Origin: Phyllobacteriaceae bacterium UBA1059
GTDB taxonomy: Bacteria; Pseudomonadota; Alphaproteobacteria; Rhizobiales; Rhizobiaceae
Assembly (NCBI GenBank): GCA_002316345.1
Contig: DCDI01000059.1
Span: 1 to 9,118, forward strand
Length of the DNA stretch: 9,118 bases
Direction: 5' to 3'
Below the pieces are notes generated by a model. The model saw only the letters and a program-made list of their open reading frames with translations, did not search any database and was not told where the DNA came from. Numbering within the stretch: the stretch's first letter is position 1; every line of letters starts with the position of its first letter. Shown piece after piece: positions 5,821-9,118 of the stretch. A program made the translations under genes and the position numbers.

Positions 5821-6721
5821 CCATCAACACCAGCACCAGGATTCCCGCCACGATCAGCAGGCAGCCGGCGACTTCGAGGCGGTTGACCTTTTCGCGGAAG
5901 AAGAACACGGCGGACGCAAAGGTGAAGATCATCTCCACCTGCGCCAAAGCCTTGACCACGGCCGCCTGCTGCAGAGTCATGGCCGCGAACCAGCCGAAGG
6001 AAGCTGTCGCTCCGGTCGCGCCAACGAACAGGCCAGGCTTCCAGCCCTTGCGCATGCGGTGGAAATCGCTGCGGTCCACGAAGATCATCCAGGTCGCCAT
6101 GAGAACCGTCTGCATGGTCAGGGTGAAGGCCAGGGTGACGGCGGCCTGCATGATGAAGTTCGGTCCGCCCAGCGCCAGCGACGCCGCACGGTAGCCGACC
6201 GCCGAAACACCGAAGGCCGTGCCTGAGGCCAGGCCGATCAGGGCGATCGGCTTGAACACCGAGGTCAGCAGCGAGCGCGGATTGACCGGCGTATGCGCGA
6301 CGGAAATCAGCATCACGCCCACCACGCAAATCGCGATTGCCGCAAGAACGCCGGCGCTGATCGTTTCCGAAAGGAACAGCAGACCGAACAAGGCGGCCTG
6401 TGCCGGCTCGGTGCGGGAATAGGCTGTTCCCACCGCGAAATTGCGGAAGGAGAAGAGGTGGATCAGCAGGAACTGCGCGAGGATCTGGCTCAAGCCGGCA
6501 AGAACAGACCACAGGACGAAGCTGCGGTTGAGATAGGGGAAACTAATATCCATGCCCCAATGCAGGACGGACACGAACACCAGCGCGAAAGGCAGGCCGA
6601 AGGCGAAGCGCACGAAGGTTGCGCCCAGCGTCCCCATAGTGGCCTTGAGATGCTTTTGGCCGACCGAGCGCAGATTTTGCAGAAAGGCCGAGACGAGCGT
6701 GATGGGGATCCAGAGTTCCAT
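5816..6721 (-). CDS. EamA/DMT-family inner-membrane transporter
   Basis: Protein of 301 residues that is almost entirely hydrophobic. It fits the ten-helix drug/metabolite transporter plan made of two EamA repeats. The first half runs from WIPITLVSAFLQNLRSVGQK to the segment ISAGVLAAIAICVVGVMLISVA. The second runs from FKPIALIGLASGTAFGVSAVGY to LEVAGCLLIVAGILVLVLMG at the C-terminus. The helix before the end carries the EamA-typical pattern (QVEMIFTFASAVFFFREKVNRLE). Substrate is unknown; family members export amino acids, metabolites or drugs. The ATG at 6721 is the natural N-terminus but has no good ribosome site at usual spacing. It converges on argB and diverges from the HAD gene; neither neighbour indicates its cargo. 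Confidence 0.88.
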   Translation of the reverse strand: MELWIPITLVSAFLQNLRSVGQKHLKATMGTLGATFVRFAFGLPFALVFVSVLHWGMDISFPYLNRSFVLWSVLAGLSQILAQFLLIHLFSFRNFAVGTAYSRTEPAQAALFGLLFLSETISAGVLAAIAICVVGVMLISVAHTPVNPRSLLTSVFKPIALIGLASGTAFGVSAVGYRAASLALGGPNFIMQAAVTLAFTLTMQTVLMATWMIFVDRSDFHRMRKGWKPGLFVGATGATASFGWFAAMTLQQAAVVKALAQVEMIFTFASAVFFFREKVNRLEVAGCLLIVAGILVLVLMG

Positions 6722-6834
6722 GCGCGATCGTTAAGCCCCTGCTGGCACGATCGGCAAGGCGCTTCGGAAAACAAGATCTTGGGCCAGCGAAGATGCGGCT
6801 TTCAGGCAGCGTTGTGTTCGGCTAGACCTGTTTT

Positions 6835-7542
6835 ATGTCCACACAGCCCGACGCCGCCCGCTTCGCCCATATCCGTGACTGGGTGTTCGATCTCGACAAC
6901 ACGCTTTATCCGCATCACTCGAACCTGTTTGCGCAGGTCGATGTGAACATGACGGCCTATGTGCAGGCGCTGCTCAACCTGCCGCATGACGAAGCGCGCA
7001 AGCTGCAGAAGGATCTGTACCGCGACTACGGCACGACTCTGGCCGGGCTGATGGCGCGCTACCAAATCGATCCCGACGACTTCCTCACCAAGGCGCATGA
7101 TATCGATTATTCCGGCCTGGTGCCCGACCCGGATCTCGGGGCCGCGATCAAGGCGCTGCCCGGCCGCAAATTCATTTTCACCAATGGCGATCGCGGCCAT
7201 GCCGAGCGCACCGCGACCCAGCTTGGCATTCTCGAACATTTCGAGGATATTTTCGACATCGTGGCAGCCGAACTGACGCCAAAGCCCGATCGCAAGCCCT
7301 ACGACGCCTTCGTGGCGCTGCATAGAATCGTCGGCGATAATGCCGCGATGTTCGAGGATATCGCGCGCAACCTCACCGTGCCGAAGGCGCTGGGCATGAC
7401 CACGGTGCTGATCGTGCCGAACAATTTCGAGCCGACCTTCTCGGAAGTCTGGGAGCGCGATCCCGATCATTCCGACGCCGTCGACTTCGTGACCGACGAT
7501 CTCGGCGCCTTCCTGCGGAACCTGGCGCCGGCGTTCAGCTAA
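6835..7542 (+). CDS. HAD-superfamily pyrimidine 5'-nucleotidase
   Basis: Haloacid dehalogenase-fold phosphatase of 235 residues resembling the pyrimidine 5'-nucleotidase subfamily (yeast Sdt1/Phm8-like), expected to dephosphorylate UMP, CMP or related nucleotides in the cytoplasm. Motif I is FDLDNTLYP (18-26) with nucleophile Asp19 and acid/base Asp21. A helical cap follows (about 30-90). Motif II is FTNGD (115-119), motif III is in PKPDRKPYDAF (149-159, Lys151 or Lys154), and motif IV is MFEDIARNL (172-180; Glu174, Asp175). Relatives lie near argB and dapD in rhizobia as I recall, so it is part of the housekeeping series. The ATG at 6835 has no evident Shine-Dalgarno, so translation may be weak or leaderless. 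Substrate preference is by family resemblance only. Confidence 0.9.
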   Translation: MSTQPDAARFAHIRDWVFDLDNTLYPHHSNLFAQVDVNMTAYVQALLNLPHDEARKLQKDLYRDYGTTLAGLMARYQIDPDDFLTKAHDIDYSGLVPDPDLGAAIKALPGRKFIFTNGDRGHAERTATQLGILEHFEDIFDIVAAELTPKPDRKPYDAFVALHRIVGDNAAMFEDIARNLTVPKALGMTTVLIVPNNFEPTFSEVWERDPDHSDAVDFVTDDLGAFLRNLAPAFS

Positions 7543-7543
7543 A

Positions 7544-7587
7544 GCAATTCCAGCAAAAGTGTGTAGCGGTTTTGCGTCCGGAATAGC
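7544..7587. repeat. Rhizobial-type palindromic intergenic repeat
   Basis: Two nested inverted repeats form one hairpin: GCAATTCC (7544-7551) with GGAATAGC (7580-7587, one mismatch), and GCAAAA (7553-7558) with TTTTGC (7570-7575). The loop is GTGTGTAGCGG. It begins one base after the HAD stop. The wording closely matches a short repeat that I recall scattered between genes in Mesorhizobium, Rhizobium and relatives, usually with GGAAAA/TTTTCC in the inner stem. The function of that repeat is not known to me. Confidence 0.7.
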
Positions 7588-7588
7588 G

Positions 7589-7619
7589 AAAAACCAAATA
7601 GCTAGAGCATCGCTCTAGC
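7589..7619 (-). terminator. Terminator of the small basic-protein gene
   Basis: On the minus strand GCTAGAGC (7619-7612) pairs with GCTCTAGC (7608-7601) over a three-base loop, followed by TATTTGGTTTTT (7600-7589). The stem contains the stop codon (7617-7615) of the upstream small gene. It abuts the intergenic repeat and may be part of the same mobile-looking unit. Confidence 0.7.
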
Positions 7620-7800
7620 GCCGCTTCAGCTGCGTCGAAGCCCGCTTCACGGCCCGGGCCAATGCTTCGCGCGTTTGCGGATGCATGTCACGGCTGCGGG
7701 GCGCGCCAGGTGCGGCGTTGACGTTGTTGTTCGAGGACGACGTGTCAGCCTGCTGCTGACGGACAATCAACCCGCTGTTCGGGTTCGTTCTCTGTGACAT
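7615..7800 (-). CDS. Small basic protein of unknown function (61 aa)
   Basis: Not recognised. The 61 residues start MSQRTNPNSGLIVRQQQ. A Gln/Ser/Asn-rich, probably disordered stretch follows (QADTSSSNNNVNAAPGAP), then a basic segment likely to be helical (TREALARAVKRASTQLKRR at the C-terminus). No signal peptide, membrane span or Cys is present. It is judged real because GGAG sits about 9 bases before the ATG at 7800, the gene ends in its own terminator hairpin, and it fills a gap left by its neighbours. An in-frame GTG at 7818 would add six residues (MGRSCF) but lies before the ribosome site. It could bind nucleic acid by its charge; this is only a guess. It may be transcribed from its own promoter or by read-through from the LOG gene. 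Confidence 0.6.
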   Translation of the reverse strand: MSQRTNPNSGLIVRQQQADTSSSNNNVNAAPGAPRSRDMHPQTREALARAVKRASTQLKRR

Positions 7801-7852
7801 AAAACAGCTCCTTCCCACGCATCAATGCGCAGGACAAAAGCCTCGTTCCGGT

Positions 7853-7893
7853 GAACAAAACCTTGCCGGCGGGCAAAGAAACGCCTCGCCGGC
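7853..7893 (-). terminator. Probable terminator after the LOG-family gene
   Basis: On the minus strand GCCGGCG (7893-7887) pairs perfectly with CGCCGGC (7871-7865) around a 15-base loop. AAGGTTTTGTT (7864-7854) follows. It begins 10 bases after the LOG stop and ends about 50 bases before the small-protein start. The T-tract is short, so leakage into the next gene is possible. Confidence 0.6.
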
Positions 7894-7903
7894 TCATTAA
7901 ACG

Positions 7904-8767
7904 CTACTCCGCCGCCTGGTTTTCCTCGTTCAGCTTGTAGAAATCGCTGATCACGGCCCAGGCTTCGGGCGCGGTATCGACGAAGGTCAGCAGGTCGCCA
8001 TCGTTGGGCGAGATCGTGCCCTGTTCGGCGAGATAGTCGATGTTGACGGCGTTCTTCCAGAACTCCTTGCCGAACAGGATTACCGGAACGCGCTCCATGC
8101 GGCCGGTCTGGATCAGGGTAAGCGTTTCGAACAGTTCGTCCATCGTGCCGAAGCCGCCGGGGAACACGGCGACCGCCTTGGCACGCATGATGAAATGCAT
8201 CTTGCGCACCGCGAAATAATGGAAGTTGAAGCAAAGCTCGGGCGTGACATAGAGGTTCGGCGCCTGCTCATGCGGCAACACGATGTTGAGCCCGATCGAG
8301 GGGGCGCCGACATCGGCCGCGCCGCGGTTGCCCGCTTCCATCACGCCCGGACCACCGCCGGTCACCACGACATATTCGGTGTGGTTGTAGCTGGCCGAAT
8401 GCTGCGAGCACAGCCGCGCGAACTCGCGCGCTTCCTCGTAGTATTTGGCGTTTTCGAGCAGGTTCTTCTTTTGCGTCTCGTTCTTGGCCGCCCAGGCGTC
8501 ACCGCCGGGTTCCGGGATTCGCGCGCCGCCGAACAGGATTACGGTGGAGACGATGCCGCGTTCGGCCAGGATCATTTCCGGCTTCAGCAGTTCCAGTTGC
8601 AGGCGCACCGAACGCAGTTCACGCTTGGTAAGGAAGTCCTGGTCGTTCCAGGCTAGGCGGAAGCTCGGCGCACGCGTTTGCGGCGTGTCCGGCGTGGACT
8701 TCATCCGCTGCAGATCTTCGTCCGAATGGGCAAGCGCGGTCCAACCCGCATTGTCTTTGGGCGTCAT
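7904..8767 (-). CDS. LOG-family protein (putative nucleotide phosphoribohydrolase)
   Basis: Rossmann-type LOG / lysine-decarboxylase-like protein of 287 residues. Key motifs are GGGPGVMEAGNRGA (137-150), the Arg188-Lys189 pair in VRKMHF, and PGGFGTMDELFE (203-214), the family signature that binds phosphoribosyl and carries the catalytic Glu211. Characterised LOG enzymes hydrolyse cytokinin riboside 5'-monophosphates or other nucleoside 5'-monophosphates to base plus ribose 5-phosphate. The old 'lysine decarboxylase' label is wrong. Plant-type LOGs are about 190-230 residues; this longer form has about 70 extra N-terminal residues (LAWNDQDFLTKRELRSVRLQ and flanks). Substrate is unproved. The ATG at 8767 lacks a strong ribosome site. 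It diverges from dapD, and a perfect palindrome lies 22 bases upstream of its start. Confidence 0.9.
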   Translation of the reverse strand: MTPKDNAGWTALAHSDEDLQRMKSTPDTPQTRAPSFRLAWNDQDFLTKRELRSVRLQLELLKPEMILAERGIVSTVILFGGARIPEPGGDAWAAKNETQKKNLLENAKYYEEAREFARLCSQHSASYNHTEYVVVTGGGPGVMEAGNRGAADVGAPSIGLNIVLPHEQAPNLYVTPELCFNFHYFAVRKMHFIMRAKAVAVFPGGFGTMDELFETLTLIQTGRMERVPVILFGKEFWKNAVNIDYLAEQGTISPNDGDLLTFVDTAPEAWAVISDFYKLNEENQAAE

Positions 8768-8788
8768 CGTTTTGTGTCAGCCTTTGCT

Positions 8789-8809
8789 GCGGTCATCCAG
8801 GATGACCGC
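8789..8809. promoter_or_regulatory. Perfect 21-bp palindrome upstream of the LOG gene
   Basis: GCGGTCATCC (8789-8798) and GGATGACCGC (8800-8809) are exact inverted repeats around a single A. It lies in the 174-base divergent gap between the LOG gene and dapD, 22 bases from the LOG start. The near-zero spacing suits a dimeric regulator better than a terminator, and no T-tract follows. The regulator is unknown. Confidence 0.5.
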
Positions 8810-8941
8810 TTGTTCTGGATAGCGGCGCTGGAGAAGCGCGCGCGTGATTGACCCTTCTTGTGCCTTGCCATAGGTTCCGCCCGCCTTCCTGCAGAACCAA
8901 CGCCAGCGCCTTTGCGTGCTTGGTGTAACGGAGTTGACGCC

Positions 8942-9118
8942 ATGACGAAAGCCGACTTGTCGGGTCTCGAAACCACGATCGAACAGGCTTTCGATGCCCG
9001 CGACACCGTCAATGTAGAAACGCGCGGCGCTGTTCGCGAGGCCGTCAACGAGGCGCTCGACCTGCTCGACCGCGGCGAAGCCCGAGTCGCCGAGCGCCAG
9101 GCCGACGGCGCATGGAAT
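8942..9118 (+). CDS. dapD: Tetrahydrodipicolinate N-succinyltransferase (3'-truncated by window edge)
   Basis: DapD transfers succinyl from succinyl-CoA to tetrahydrodipicolinate in the succinylase route to lysine and meso-diaminopimelate, so it feeds both protein and peptidoglycan synthesis; cytoplasmic. Only 59 residues are visible, covering the N-terminal helical domain: LSGLETTIEQAFDARDTV, then VREAVNEALDLLDRGEARVAER. This matches the start of rhizobial DapD proteins (usually about 280 residues). The left-handed beta-helix with the catalytic residues is outside the window. GGAG lies 8 bases before the ATG at 8942. Divergent from the LOG gene. Identity is recognised from the N-terminal pattern alone. 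Confidence 0.88.
   Translation, partial: MTKADLSGLETTIEQAFDARDTVNVETRGAVREAVNEALDLLDRGEARVAERQADGAWN

Noticed and set aside
7544..7620. Small RNA gene or CRISPR-like repeat in the HAD downstream gap
   Set aside because: Only one copy is present in the window, there are no spacers and no clear promoter; the nested inverted repeat plus terminator explains the structure.
7904..8767. Lysine decarboxylase assignment for the LOG-family protein
   Set aside because: The PGGFGTMDE and GGGPGVMEA motifs define LOG phosphoribohydrolases; no pyridoxal-phosphate decarboxylase features are present.
8764..9048. 94-residue minus-strand frame over the LOG-dapD gap and dapD start
   Set aside because: It overlaps the LOG start and is antisense to a clear DapD N-terminus; no family resemblance.

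Overview
The window looks like a chromosomal segment of an alphaproteobacterium of the order Hyphomicrobiales (Rhizobiales). The evidence is the rhizobial style of YidC, YihA, arginine-sensitive ArgB and DapD, the high-GC codon use, and a palindromic intergenic repeat of a kind I recall from rhizobial genomes. The genus cannot be fixed from sequence reading alone. No rRNA, tRNA, CRISPR array, phage gene or insertion sequence was seen, and no gene-free stretch exceeds about 175 bases.

Layout. (1) 1-2161, plus strand: the 3' part of yidC (membrane insertase), a strong intrinsic terminator, then yihA/engB (ribosome-assembly GTPase). (2) 2177-4764, minus strand: a stress-type block. In transcription order it is an ECF sigma factor, its RskA-type membrane anti-sigma factor (ATGA overlap), a secreted fasciclin (FAS1) protein with its own candidate ECF-type promoter and terminator, and a Tat-type exported MsrB methionine sulfoxide reductase. 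(3) 4925-5809, plus: argB. (4) 5816-6721, minus, convergent with argB: a ten-helix EamA/DMT transporter. (5) 6835-7542, plus: a HAD pyrimidine 5'-nucleotidase. (6) 7543-7620: an intergenic palindromic repeat joined to a terminator hairpin. (7) 7615-7800, minus: an unrecognised 61-residue basic protein. (8) 7904-8767, minus: a LOG-family protein. (9) 8942-9118, plus: the first 59 codons of dapD.

How the genes fit together. yidC, yihA, argB, the HAD gene and dapD are housekeeping genes that I recall lying close together in rhizobial chromosomes. The minus-strand genes are interspersed among them. The most interesting unit is the sigma/anti-sigma/FAS1/MsrB block. It resembles in composition the mycobacterial SigK-RskA system, whose main targets are the FAS1 proteins MPT70 and MPT83. 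Here a periplasmic methionine sulfoxide repair enzyme lies beside it, suggesting an envelope or oxidative-stress regulon encoded in one place. Several inverted repeats sit at divergent or convergent junctions. The clearest is a perfect 21-bp palindrome just upstream of the LOG gene.
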